A DNA stretch of 64,000 nt from Amblyomma americanum (taxonomy: Eukaryota > Arthropoda > Arachnida > Ixodida > Ixodidae): assembly GCF_052857255.1 (NCBI RefSeq), contig NW_027526486.1, positions 2,170,001-2,234,000 of the forward strand, read 5' to 3'. Made by a program: the position numbers and the translations under genes. Below the pieces are notes generated by a model. It saw nothing but the letters and a program-made list of their open reading frames with translations, did not search any database and had not been told where the DNA came from. Positions 35,341-47,377 of this stretch are shown here, piece by piece (positions within the stretch are counted from its first letter, which is position 1; the number at the start of each line of letters is the position of its first letter).

Positions 35341-38300
35341 CAGATCTGAGAGAAAAAGTTTACACCTTTCTCCCGTCTACTATTCGACGACTTGTAAAAT
35401 CGATGCTCGTGAGTCTTGCTAGTTTCGATCTAAAACAATGTATCCCGTCGTTTTGAGCCGGAATACGTTTTCGCGCAGTTCTGAGGGACAAAGTTTACAC
35501 CTTTCTCTCGTGTACTGTTCGACGACTTGTAAAATCGATGCTCGTGAATCTTGCTAGTTTCGATCTAAAACGATGTATCCCGTTGTTTTGAGCCTGAATA
35601 CAAGTTTTCGCGCAGTTCTGAGAGAAAAAGTTTACACCTTTCTCTCGTGTACTCTTCGACGACGTGTAAAATCGATGCTCGTGAATCTTGCTAGTTTCGA
35701 TCTAAAACAATGTATCCCGTTGTTTTGAGCCAGAATACAAGTTTTCGTGCAGTTCTGAGAGAAAAAGTTTACACCTTTCTCTCGTCTACTCTTCGACAAC
35801 TTGTAAAATCGATGCTCGTGAATCTTGCTAGTTTCGATCTAAAACAATGTATCCCGTTGTTTTGAGCCGGAATACAAGTTTTCGCGCAGTTCTGAGAGAA
35901 AAAGTTTACACCTTTCTCTCGTCTACTCTTCGAGGACTTGTAAAATCGATGCTCCTGAATCTTGCTAGTTTCGATCCAAAACGATGTATCCCGTTGTTTT
36001 GAGCCGGAATACAAGTTTTCCCGCAGTTCTGAGAGAAAAAGTTTACACCTTTCTCTCGTCTACTCTTCGACGACTTGTAAAATCGATGCTCGTGAATCTC
36101 GCTAGTTTCGATCTAAAACGATGTATCTCGTTGTTTTGAGCCGGAATACAAGTTTTCGCGCAGTTCTGAGAGAAAAAGTTTACACCTTTCTCCCGTCTAC
36201 TATTCGACGACTTGTAAAATCGATGCTCGTGAGTCTTGCTAGTTTCGACCTAAAACGATGTATCCCGTTGTTTTGAGCCGGAATACAAGTTTTCGCGCAG
36301 TTCTGAGAGAAAAAGTTTACACCTTTTTCTTGTCTACTCTTCGACGACTTGTAAAATCGATGCTCGTGAATCTTGGTAGTTTCGATCTAAAACGATGTAT
36401 CCCGTTGTTTTGAGCCAGAATACAAGTTTTCGCGCAGTTCTGAGAGAAAAAGTTTACACCTTTCTCTCGTGTACTGTCCGACGACTTGTAAAATCGATGC
36501 TCGTGAATCTTGCTAGTTTCGATCTAAAACGATGGATCTCGTTGTTTTGAGCCGGAATACAACTTTTCGCGCAGTTCTGAGAGAAAAAGTTTACACCTTT
36601 CTCCCGTCTACTATTCGACTACTTGTAAAATCGATGCTCGTGAATCTTACTAGTTTCGATCTAAAACGATGTATCCCGTTGTTTTGAGCCGGAATACAAG
36701 TTTTCGCGCAGTTCTGAGAGAAAAAGTTTACACCTTTCTCTCGTGTACTCTTCGACGACGTGTAAAATCGATGCTCGTGAATCTTGCTAGTTTCGATCTA
36801 AAACAATGTATCCCGTTGTTTTGAGCCAGAATACAAGTTTTCGTGCAGTTCTGAGAGAAAAAGTTTACACCTTTCTCTCGTCTACTCTTCGACAACTTGT
36901 AAAATCGATGCTCGTGAATCTTGCTAGTTTCGATCTAAAACAATGTATCCCGTTGTTTTGAGCCGGAATACAAGTTTTCGCGCAGTTCTGAGAGAAAAAG
37001 TTTACACCTTTCTCTCGTGTACTGTTCGACGACTTGTAAAATCGATGCTCTTGAATCTTGCTAGTTTCGATCTAAAACGATGTATCCCGTTGTTTTGAGC
37101 CGGAATACAAGTTTTCGCGCAGTTCTGAGAGAAAAAGTTTACACCTTTCTCTCGTGTACTCTTCGACGACGTGTAAAATCGATGCTATTGAATCTTGCTA
37201 GTTTCGATCTAAAACAATGTATCCCGTTGTTTTGAGCCAGAATACAAGTTTTCGTGCAGTTCTGAGAGAAAAAGTTTACACCTTTCTCTCGTCTACTCTT
37301 CGACAACTTGTAAAATCGATGCTCCTGAATCTTGCTAGTTTCGATCTAAAACAATGTATCCCGTTGTTTTGAGCCGGAATACAAGTTTTCGCGCAGTTCT
37401 GAGAGAAAAAGTTTACACCTTTCTCTCGTCTACTCTTCGAGGACTTGTAAAATCGATGCTCCTGAATCTTGCTAGTTTCGATCCAAAACGATGTATCCCG
37501 TTGTTTTGAGCCGGAATACAACTTTTCCCGCAGTTCTGAGAGAAAAAGTTTACACCTTTCTCTCGTCTACTCTTCGACGACTTGTAAAATCGATGCTCGT
37601 GAATCTCGCTAGTTTCGATCTAAAACGATGTATCTCGTTGTTTTGAGCCGGAATACAAGTTTTGGCGCAGTTCTGAGAGAAAAAGTTTACACCTTTCTCC
37701 CGTCTACTATTCGACGACTTGTAAAATCGATGCTCGTGAGTCTTGCTAGTTTTGACCTAAAACGATGTATCCCGTTGTTTTGAGCCGGAATACAAGTTTT
37801 CGCGCAGTTCTGAGAGAAAAAGTTTACACCTTTTTCTTGTCTACTCTTCGACGACTTGTAAAATCGATGCTCGTGAATCTTGGTAGTTTCGATCTAAAAC
37901 GATGTATCCCGTTGTTTTGAGCCAGAATACAAGTTTTCGCGCAGTTCTGAGAGAAAAAGTTTACACCTTTCTCTCGTGTACTGTCCGACGACTTGTAAAA
38001 TCGATGCTCGTGAATCTTGCTAGTTTCGATCTAAAACGATGTATCCCGTTGTTTTGAGCCGGAATACAAGTTTTCGCGCAGTTCTGAGAGAAAAAGTTTA
38101 CACCTTTCTCTTGTCTACTCTTCGACGACTTGTAAAATCGATGCTCGTGAATCTTGGTAGTTTCGATCTAAAACGATGTATCCCGTTGTTTTGAGCCAGA
38201 ATACAAGTTTTCGCGCAGTTCTGAGAGAAAAAGTTTACACCTTTCTCTCGTGTACTGTTCGACGACTTGTAAAATCGATGCTCGTGAATCTTGCTAGTTT

Positions 38301-39584
38301 CGATCTAAAACGATGTATCCCGTTGTTTTGAGCCGGAATACAAGTTTTCGCGCAGTTCTGAGAGAAAAAGTTTACACCTTTCTCTTGTCTACTCTTCGAC
38401 GACTTTTAAAATCGATGCTCGTGAATCATGCCAGTTTCGATCTAAAACGATGTATCCCCTTGTTTTGAGCCGGAATACAAGTTTTCGCGCAGTTCTGAGA
38501 GAAAACGTTTACACCTTTCTCTCGTGTACTGTTCGACGACTTGTAAAATCGATGCTCGTGAATCTTGCTAGTTTCGATCTAAAACGATGTATCCCGTTGT
38601 TTTGAGCCGGAACACAAGTTTTCGCGCAGTTCTGAGAGAAAAAGTTTACACCTTTCTCTCGTGTACTGTTCGACGACGTGTAAAATCGATGCTCGTGAAT
38701 CTTGGTAGTTTCGATCTAAAACGATGTATCCCGTTGTTTTGAGCCAGAATACAAGTTTTCGCGCAGTTCTGAGAGAAAAAGTTTACACCTTTCTCTCGTG
38801 TACTGTTCGACGACTTGTAAAATCGATGCTCGTGAATCTTGCTAGTTTCGATCTAAAACGATGTATCCCGTTGTTTTGAGCCGGAATACAAGTTTTCGCG
38901 CAGTTCTGAGAGAAAAAGTTTACACCTTTCTCTTGTCTACTCTTCGACGACTTGTAAAATCGATGCTCGTGAATCATGCCAGTTTCGATCTAAAACGATG
39001 TATCCCCTTGTTTTGAGCCGGAATACAAGTTTTCGCGCAGTTCTGAGAGAAAACGTTTACACCTTTCTCTCGTGTACTGTTCGACGACTTGTAAAATCGA
39101 TGCTCGTGAATCTTGCTAGTTTCGATCTAAAACGATGTATCCCGTTGTTTTGAGCCGGAATACAAGTTTTCGCGCAGTTCTGAGAGAAAAAGTTTACACC
39201 TTTCTCTCGTGTACTGTTCGACGACGTGTAAAATCGATGCTCGTGAATCTTGCTAGTTTCGATCTAAAACAAATATCCCGTTGTTTTCAGCCAGAATACA
39301 AGTTTTCGTGCAGTTCTGAGAGAAGAAGTTTACACCTTTCTCTCGTCTACTCTTCGACAACTTGTAAAATCGATGCTCGTGAATCTTGCTAGTTTCGATC
39401 TAAAACAATGTATCCTGTTGTTTTGAGCCGGAATACAAGTTTTCGCGCAGTTCTGAGAGAAAAAGTTTACACCTTTCTCCCGTCTACTCTTCGAGGACTT
39501 GTAAAATCGATGCCCGTGAATCTTGCTAGTTTCGATCTAAAACGATGTATCTCGTTGTTTTGAGCCGGAATACAAGTTTTCGCG
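35341..39584 (+). repeat. Long zone 3 unit B (31 monomers, 4,244 bp)
   Basis: Bounded by CAGATCTGAG at 35,341 and 39,585, a substitution I did not see outside these unit borders and 47,263. Length is 31 x 137 minus 3, accounted for by the 2-bp tag at 35,461 and the base lost in AAAACAAATATCC near 39,270. It keeps the GTGAGTC and GAATACGTTTTCG monomers near its start that units C and D have lost, and contains a 4-monomer internal duplication (38,153-39,248). Confidence 0.85.
38153..39248 (+). repeat. Nested 4-monomer tandem duplication in unit B
   Basis: Two 548-bp copies, 38,153-38,700 and 38,701-39,248. Each runs from CTTGGTAG through CATGCCAG, TATCCCCTTG and GAAAACGTTTAC monomers. TATCCCCT recurs 548 bp apart (ending 38,460 and 39,008). 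The copies differ at CGACTTTTAAAA (first only) and GGAACACAAG (first only). Confidence 0.8.
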
Positions 39585-39836
39585 CAGATCTGAGAGAAAA
39601 AGTTTACACCTTTCTCTCGTGTACTCTTCGACGACTTAAAAAACGATGCTCGTGAATCTTGCTAGTTTCGATCTAAAACGATGTATCCCGTTGTTTTGAG
39701 CCTGAATACAAGTTTTCGCGCAGTTCTGAGAGAAAAAGTTTACACCTTTCTCTCGTGTACTCTTCGACGACGTGTAAAATCGATGCTCGTGAATCTTGCT
39801 AGTTTCGATCTAAAACAATGTATCCCGTTGTTTTGA

Positions 39837-39846
39837 GCCAGGCCAG
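39837..39846 (+). repeat. 5-bp GCCAG tandem duplication, tag of unit C
   Basis: GAGCCAGAATAC of other monomers is here GAGCCAGGCCAGAATAC. It is the largest insertion I noticed in the array and recurs only at 43,950-43,959 in unit D. Confidence 0.92.
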
Positions 39847-42265
39847 AATACAAGTTTTCGTGCAGTTCTGAGAGAAAAAGTTTACACCTTTCTCTCGTCT
39901 ACTCTTCGACAACTTGTAAAATCGATGCTCGTGAATCTTGCTAGTTTCGATCTAAAACAATGTATCCCGTTGTTTTGAGCCGGAATACAAGTTTTCGCGC
40001 AGTTCTGAGAGAAAAAGTTTACACCTTTCTCTCGTCTACTCTTCGAGGACTTGTAAAATCGATGCTCCTGAATCTTGCTAGTTTCGATCCAAAACGATGT
40101 ATCCCGTTGTTTTGAGCCGGAATACAAGTTTTCCCGCAGTTCTGAGAGAAAAAGTTTACACCTTTCTCTCGTCTACTCTTCGACGACTTGTAAAATCGAT
40201 GCTCGTGAATCTCGCTAGTTTCGATCTAAAACGATGTATCTCGTTGTTTTGAGCCGGAATACAAGTTTTCGCGCAGTTCTGAGAGAAAAAGTTTACACCT
40301 TTCTCCCGTCTACTATTCGACGACTTGTAAAATCGATGCTCGTGAGTCTTGCTAGTTTCGACCTAAAACGATGTATCCCGTTGTTTTGAGCCGGAATACA
40401 AGTTTTCGCGCAGTTCTGAGAGAAAAAGTTTACACCTTTTTCTTGTCTACTCTTCGACGACTTGTAAAATCGATGCTCGTGAATCTTGGTAGTTTCGATC
40501 TAAAACGATGTATCCCGTTGTTTTGAGCCAGAATACAAGTTTTCGCGCAGTTCTGAGAGAAAAAGTTTACACCTTTCTCTCGTGTACTGTCCGACGACTT
40601 GTAAAATCGATGCTCGTGAATCTTGCTAGTTTCGATCTAAAACGATGGATCTCGTTGTTTTGAGCCGGAATACAACTTTTCGCGCAGTTCTGAGAGAAAA
40701 AGTTTACACCTTTCTCCCGTCTACTATTCGACTACTTGTAAAATCGATGCTCGTGAATCTTACTAGTTTCGATCTAAAACGATGTATCCCGTTGTTTTGA
40801 GCCGGAATACAAGTTTTCGCGCAGTTCTGAGAGAAAAAGTTTACACCTTTCTCTCGTGTACTCTTCGACGACGTGTAAAATCGATGCTCGTGAATCTTGC
40901 TAGTTTCGATCTAAAACAATGTATCCCGTTGTTTTGAGCCAGAATACAAGTTTTCGTGCAGTTCTGAGAGAAAAAGTTTACACCTTTCTCTCGTCTACTC
41001 TTCGACAACTTGTAAAATCGATGCTCGTGAATCTTGCTAGTTTCGATCTAAAACAATGTATCCCGTTGTTTTGAGCCGGAATACAAGTTTTCGCGCAGTT
41101 CTGAGAGAAAAAGTTTACACCTTTCTCTCGTGTACTGTTCGACGACTTGTAAAATCGATGCTCTTGAATCTTGCTAGTTTCGATCTAAAACGATGTATCC
41201 CGTTGTTTTGAGCCGGAATACAAGTTTTCGCGCAGTTCTGAGAGAAAAAGTTTACACCTTTCTCTCGTGTACTCTTCGACGACGTGTAAAATCGATGCTA
41301 TTGAATCTTGCTAGTTTCGATCTAAAACAATGTATCCCGTTGTTTTGAGCCAGAATACAAGTTTTCGTGCAGTTCTGAGAGAAAAAGTTTACACCTTTCT
41401 CTCGTCTACTCTTCGACAACTTGTAAAATCGATGCTCCTGAATCTTGCTAGTTTCGATCTAAAACAATGTATCCCGTTGTTTTGAGCCGGAATACAAGTT
41501 TTCGCGCAGTTCTGAGAGAAAAAGTTTACACCTTTCTCTCGTCTACTCTTCGAGGACTTGTAAAATCGATGCTCCTGAATCTTGCTAGTTTCGATCCAAA
41601 ACGATGTATCCCGTTGTTTTGAGCCGGAATACAACTTTTCCCGCAGTTCTGAGAGAAAAAGTTTACACCTTTCTCTCGTCTACTCTTCGACGACTTGTAA
41701 AATCGATGCTCGTGAATCTCGCTAGTTTCGATCTAAAACGATGTATCTCGTTGTTTTGAGCCGGAATACAAGTTTTGGCGCAGTTCTGAGAGAAAAAGTT
41801 TACACCTTTCTCCCGTCTACTATTCGACGACTTGTAAAATCGATGCTCGTGAGTCTTGCTAGTTTTGACCTAAAACGATGTATCCCGTTGTTTTGAGCCG
41901 GAATACAAGTTTTCGCGCAGTTCTGAGAGAAAAAGTTTACACCTTTTTCTTGTCTACTCTTCGACGACTTGTAAAATCGATGCTCGTGAATCTTGGTAGT
42001 TTCGATCTAAAACGATGTATCCCGTTGTTTTGAGCCAGAATACAAGTTTTCGCGCAGTTCTGAGAGAAAAAGTTTACACCTTTCTCTCGTGTACTGTCCG
42101 ACGACTTGTAAAATCGATGCTCGTGAATCTTGCTAGTTTCGATCTAAAACGATGTATCCCGTTGTTTTGAGCCGGAATACAAGTTTTCGCGCAGTTCTGA
42201 GAGAAAAAGTTTACACCTTTCTCTTGTCTACTCTTCGACGACTTGTAAAATCGATGCTCGTGAAT

Positions 42266-43361
42266 CTTGGTAGTTTCGATCTAAAACGATGTATCCCGTT
42301 GTTTTGAGCCAGAATACAAGTTTTCGCGCAGTTCTGAGAGAAAAAGTTTACACCTTTCTCTCGTGTACTGTTCGACGACTTGTAAAATCGATGCTCGTGA
42401 ATCTTGCTAGTTTCGATCTAAAACGATGTATCCCGTTGTTTTGAGCCGGAATACAAGTTTTCGCGCAGTTCTGAGAGAAAAAGTTTACACCTTTCTCTTG
42501 TCTACTCTTCGACGACTTTTAAAATCGATGCTCGTGAATCATGCCAGTTTCGATCTAAAACGATGTATCCCCTTGTTTTGAGCCGGAATACAAGTTTTCG
42601 CGCAGTTCTGAGAGAAAACGTTTACACCTTTCTCTCGTGTACTGTTCGACGACTTGTAAAATCGATGCTCGTGAATCTTGCTAGTTTCGATCTAAAACGA
42701 TGTATCCCGTTGTTTTGAGCCGGAACACAAGTTTTCGCGCAGTTCTGAGAGAAAAAGTTTACACCTTTCTCTCGTGTACTGTTCGACGACGTGTAAAATC
42801 GATGCTCGTGAATCTTGGTAGTTTCGATCTAAAACGATGTATCCCGTTGTTTTGAGCCAGAATACAAGTTTTCGCGCAGTTCTGAGAGAAAAAGTTTACA
42901 CCTTTCTCTCGTGTACTGTTCGACGACTTGTAAAATCGATGCTCGTGAATCTTGCTAGTTTCGATCTAAAACGATGTATCCCGTTGTTTTGAGCCGGAAT
43001 ACAAGTTTTCGCGCAGTTCTGAGAGAAAAAGTTTACACCTTTCTCTTGTCTACTCTTCGACGACTTGTAAAATCGATGCTCGTGAATCATGCCAGTTTCG
43101 ATCTAAAACGATGTATCCCCTTGTTTTGAGCCGGAATACAAGTTTTCGCGCAGTTCTGAGAGAAAACGTTTACACCTTTCTCTCGTGTACTGTTCGACGA
43201 CTTGTAAAATCGATGCTCGTGAATCTTGCTAGTTTCGATCTAAAACGATGTATCCCGTTGTTTTGAGCCGGAATACAAGTTTTCGCGCAGTTCTGAGAGA
43301 AAAAGTTTACACCTTTCTCTCGTGTACTGTTCGACGACGTGTAAAATCGATGCTCGTGAAT
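42266..43361 (+). repeat. Nested 4-monomer tandem duplication in unit C
   Basis: Same pair of 548-bp copies as in unit B, 4,113 bp downstream, with the same copy-specific variants (CGACTTTTAAAA and GGAACACAAG in the first copy). Units A and D carry only one copy. Confidence 0.8.
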
Positions 43362-43697
43362 CTTGCTAGTTTCGATCTAAAACAAATATCCCGTTGTTTT
43401 CAGCCAGAATACAAGTTTTCGTGCAGTTCTGAGAGAAGAAGTTTACACCTTTCTCTCGTCTACTCTTCGACAACTTGTAAAATCGATGCTCGTGAATCTT
43501 GCTAGTTTCGATCTAAAACAATGTATCCTGTTGTTTTGAGCCGGAATACAAGTTTTCGCGCAGTTCTGAGAGAAAAAGTTTACACCTTTCTCCCGTCTAC
43601 TCTTCGAGGACTTGTAAAATCGATGCCCGTGAATCTTGCTAGTTTCGATCTAAAACGATGTATCTCGTTGTTTTGAGCCGGAATACAAGTTTTCGCG

Positions 43698-46600
43698 CAG
43701 ATCTGAGAGAAAAAGTTTACACCTTTCTCTCGTGTACTCTTCGACGACTTAAAAAACGATGCTCGTGAATCTTGCTAGTTTCGATCTAAAACGATGTATC
43801 CCGTTGTTTTGAGCCTGAATACAAGTTTTCGCGCAGTTCTGAGAGAAAAAGTTTACACCTTTCTCTCGTGTACTCTTCGACGACGTGTAAAATCGATGCT
43901 CGTGAATCTTGCTAGTTTCGATCTAAAACAATGTATCCCGTTGTTTTGAGCCAGGCCAGAATACAAGTTTTCGTGCAGTTCTGAGAGAAAAAGTTTACAC
44001 CTTTCTCTCGTCTACTCTTCGACAACTTGTAAAATCGATGCTCGTGAATCTTGCTAGTTTCGATCTAAAACAATGTATCCCGTTGTTTTGAGCCGGAATA
44101 CAAGTTTTCGCGCAGTTCTGAGAGAAAAAGTTTACACCTTTCTCTCGTCTACTCTTCGAGGACTTGTAAAATCGATGCTCCTGAATCTTGCTAGTTTCGA
44201 TCCAAAACGATGTATCCCGTTGTTTTGAGCCGGAATACAAGTTTTCCCGCAGTTCTGAGAGAAAAAGTTTACACCTTTCTCTCGTCTACTCTTCGACGAC
44301 TTGTAAAATCGATGCTCGTGAATCTCGCTAGTTTCGATCTAAAACGATGTATCTCGTTGTTTTGAGCCGGAATACAAGTTTTCGCGCAGTTCTGAGAGAA
44401 AAAGTTTACACCTTTCTCCCGTCTACTATTCGACGACTTGTAAAATCGATGCTCGTGAGTCTTGCTAGTTTCGACCTAAAACGATGTATCCCGTTGTTTT
44501 GAGCCGGAATACAAGTTTTCGCGCAGTTCTGAGAGAAAAAGTTTACACCTTTTTCTTGTCTACTCTTCGACGACTTGTAAAATCGATGCTCGTGAATCTT
44601 GGTAGTTTCGATCTAAAACGATGTATCCCGTTGTTTTGAGCCAGAATACAAGTTTTCGCGCAGTTCTGAGAGAAAAAGTTTACACCTTTCTCTCGTGTAC
44701 TGTCCGACGACTTGTAAAATCGATGCTCGTGAATCTTGCTAGTTTCGATCTAAAACGATGGATCTCGTTGTTTTGAGCCGGAATACAACTTTTCGCGCAG
44801 TTCTGAGAGAAAAAGTTTACACCTTTCTCCCGTCTACTATTCGACTACTTGTAAAATCGATGCTCGTGAATCTTACTAGTTTCGATCTAAAACGATGTAT
44901 CCCGTTGTTTTGAGCCGGAATACAAGTTTTCGCGCAGTTCTGAGAGAAAAAGTTTACACCTTTCTCTCGTGTACTCTTCGACGACGTGTAAAATCGATGC
45001 TCGTGAATCTTGCTAGTTTCGATCTAAAACAATGTATCCCGTTGTTTTGAGCCAGAATACAAGTTTTCGTGCAGTTCTGAGAGAAAAAGTTTACACCTTT
45101 CTCTCGTCTACTCTTCGACAACTTGTAAAATCGATGCTCGTGAATCTTGCTAGTTTCGATCTAAAACAATGTATCCCGTTGTTTTGAGCCGGAATACAAG
45201 TTTTCGCGCAGTTCTGAGAGAAAAAGTTTACACCTTTCTCTCGTGTACTGTTCGACGACTTGTAAAATCGATGCTCTTGAATCTTGCTAGTTTCGATCTA
45301 AAACGATGTATCCCGTTGTTTTGAGCCGGAATACAAGTTTTCGCGCAGTTCTGAGAGAAAAAGTTTACACCTTTCTCTCGTGTACTCTTCGACGACGTGT
45401 AAAATCGATGCTATTGAATCTTGCTAGTTTCGATCTAAAACAATGTATCCCGTTGTTTTGAGCCAGAATACAAGTTTTCGTGCAGTTCTGAGAGAAAAAG
45501 TTTACACCTTTCTCTCGTCTACTCTTCGACAACTTGTAAAATCGATGCTCCTGAATCTTGCTAGTTTCGATCTAAAACAATGTATCCCGTTGTTTTGAGC
45601 CGGAATACAAGTTTTCGCGCAGTTCTGAGAGAAAAAGTTTACACCTTTCTCTCGTCTACTCTTCGAGGACTTGTAAAATCGATGCTCCTGAATCTTGCTA
45701 GTTTCGATCCAAAACGATGTATCCCGTTGTTTTGAGCCGGAATACAACTTTTCCCGCAGTTCTGAGAGAAAAAGTTTACACCTTTCTCTCGTCTACTCTT
45801 CGACGACTTGTAAAATCGATGCTCGTGAATCTCGCTAGTTTCGATCTAAAACGATGTATCTCGTTGTTTTGAGCCGGAATACAAGTTTTGGCGCAGTTCT
45901 GAGAGAAAAAGTTTACACCTTTCTCCCGTCTACTATTCGACGACTTGTAAAATCGATGCTCGTGAGTCTTGCTAGTTTTGACCTAAAACGATGTATCCCG
46001 TTGTTTTGAGCCGGAATACAAGTTTTCGCGCAGTTCTGAGAGAAAAAGTTTACACCTTTTTCTTGTCTACTCTTCGACGACTTGTAAAATCGATGCTCGT
46101 GAATCTTGGTAGTTTCGATCTAAAACGATGTATCCCGTTGTTTTGAGCCAGAATACAAGTTTTCGCGCAGTTCTGAGAGAAAAAGTTTACACCTTTCTCT
46201 CGTGTACTGTCCGACGACTTGTAAAATCGATGCTCGTGAATCTTGCTAGTTTCGATCTAAAACGATGTATCCCGTTGTTTTGAGCCGGAATACAAGTTTT
46301 CGCGCAGTTCTGAGAGAAAAAGTTTACACCTTTCTCTTGTCTACTCTTCGACGACTTGTAAAATCGATGCTCGTGAATCTTGGTAGTTTCGATCTAAAAC
46401 GATGTATCCCGTTGTTTTGAGCCAGAATACAAGTTTTCGCGCAGTTCTGAGAGAAAAAGTTTACACCTTTCTCTCGTGTACTGTTCGACGACTTGTAAAA
46501 TCGATGCTCGTGAATCTTGCTAGTTTCGATCTAAAACGATGTATCCCGTTGTTTTGAGCCGGAATACAAGTTTTCGCGCAGTTCTGAGAGAAAAAGTTTA

Positions 46601-47262
46601 CACCTTTCTCTTGTCTACTCTTCGACGACTTTTAAAATCGATGCTCGTGAATCATGCCAGTTTCGATCTAAAACGATGTATCCCCTTGTTTTGAGCCGGA
46701 ATACAAGTTTTCGCGCAGTTCTGAGAGAAAACGTTTACACCTTTCTCTCGTGTACTGTTCGACGACTTGTAAAATCGATGCTCGTGAATCTTGCTAGTTT
46801 CGATCTAAAACGATGTATCCCGTTGTTTTGAGCCGGAATACAAGTTTTCGCGCAGTTCTGAGAGAAAAAGTTTACACCTTTCTCTCGTGTACTGTTCGAC
46901 GACGTGTAAAATCGATGCTCGTGAATCTTGCTAGTTTCGATCTAAAACAAATATCCCGTTGTTTTCAGCCAGAATACAAGTTTTCGTGCAGTTCTGAGAG
47001 AAGAAGTTTACACCTTTCTCTCGTCTACTCTTCGACAACTTGTAAAATCGATGCTCGTGAATCTTGCTAGTTTCGATCTAAAACAATGTATCCTGTTGTT
47101 TTGAGCCGGAATACAAGTTTTCGCGCAGTTCTGAGAGAAAAAGTTTACACCTTTCTCCCGTCTACTCTTCGAGGACTTGTAAAATCGATGCCCGTGAATC
47201 TTGCTAGTTTCGATCTAAAACGATGTATCTCGTTGTTTTGAGCCGGAATACAAGTTTTCGCG
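43698..47262 (+). repeat. Long zone 3 unit D (26 monomers, 3,565 bp)
   Basis: From CAGATCTGAG at 43,698 to 47,263. It shares with C the GCCAG duplication (43,950-43,959), the CGACTTAAAAAACG scar near 43,748 and all other tags I compared. It lacks exactly four monomers (548 bp), the second copy of the internal duplication found in B and C. I saw no other difference from C by eye. Confidence 0.85.
43950..43959 (+). repeat. 5-bp GCCAG tandem duplication, tag of unit D
   Basis: Identical to the insertion at 39,837-39,846, 4,113 bp away, which shows that C and D descend from one another or from a shared parent after B branched off. Confidence 0.92.
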
Positions 47263-47377
47263 CAGATCTGAGAGAAAAAGTTTACACCTTTCTCCCGTCT
47301 ACTATTCGACGACTTGTAAAATCGATGCTCGTGAGTCTTGCTAGTTTCGACCTAAAACGATGTATCCCGTTGTTTTT
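47263..47377 (+). repeat. Zone 3/4 junction monomer
   Basis: The monomer begins with the zone 3 border tag CAGATCTGAG and continues with GTGAGTC and GACCTAAAACG, as in unit B. It then reads GTTTTTAGCC, the tag of zone 4. The join lies between about 47,340 and 47,378. Confidence 0.7.

Larger units (their letters stand above)
39585..43697 (+). repeat. Long zone 3 unit C (30 monomers, 4,113 bp)
   Basis: From CAGATCTGAG at 39,585 to 43,698. Length is 30 x 137 plus 3: a 5-bp GCCAG duplication (39,837-39,846), minus one base in CGACTTAAAAAACG near 39,635 and one in AAAACAAATATCC near 43,383. Compared with B, one monomer was lost at the start, and CGACTTAAAAAACG looks like the scar of that join. 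The rest follows B closely, including TTTTGGCGC, GCTATTGAATC and GGAACACAAG. Confidence 0.87.

Noticed and set aside
39585..47262. Assembly duplication as the sole explanation for units C and D
   Set aside because: D lacks exactly one 548-bp sub-copy that C has, so they are not a simple assembly echo. It cannot be excluded without reads.
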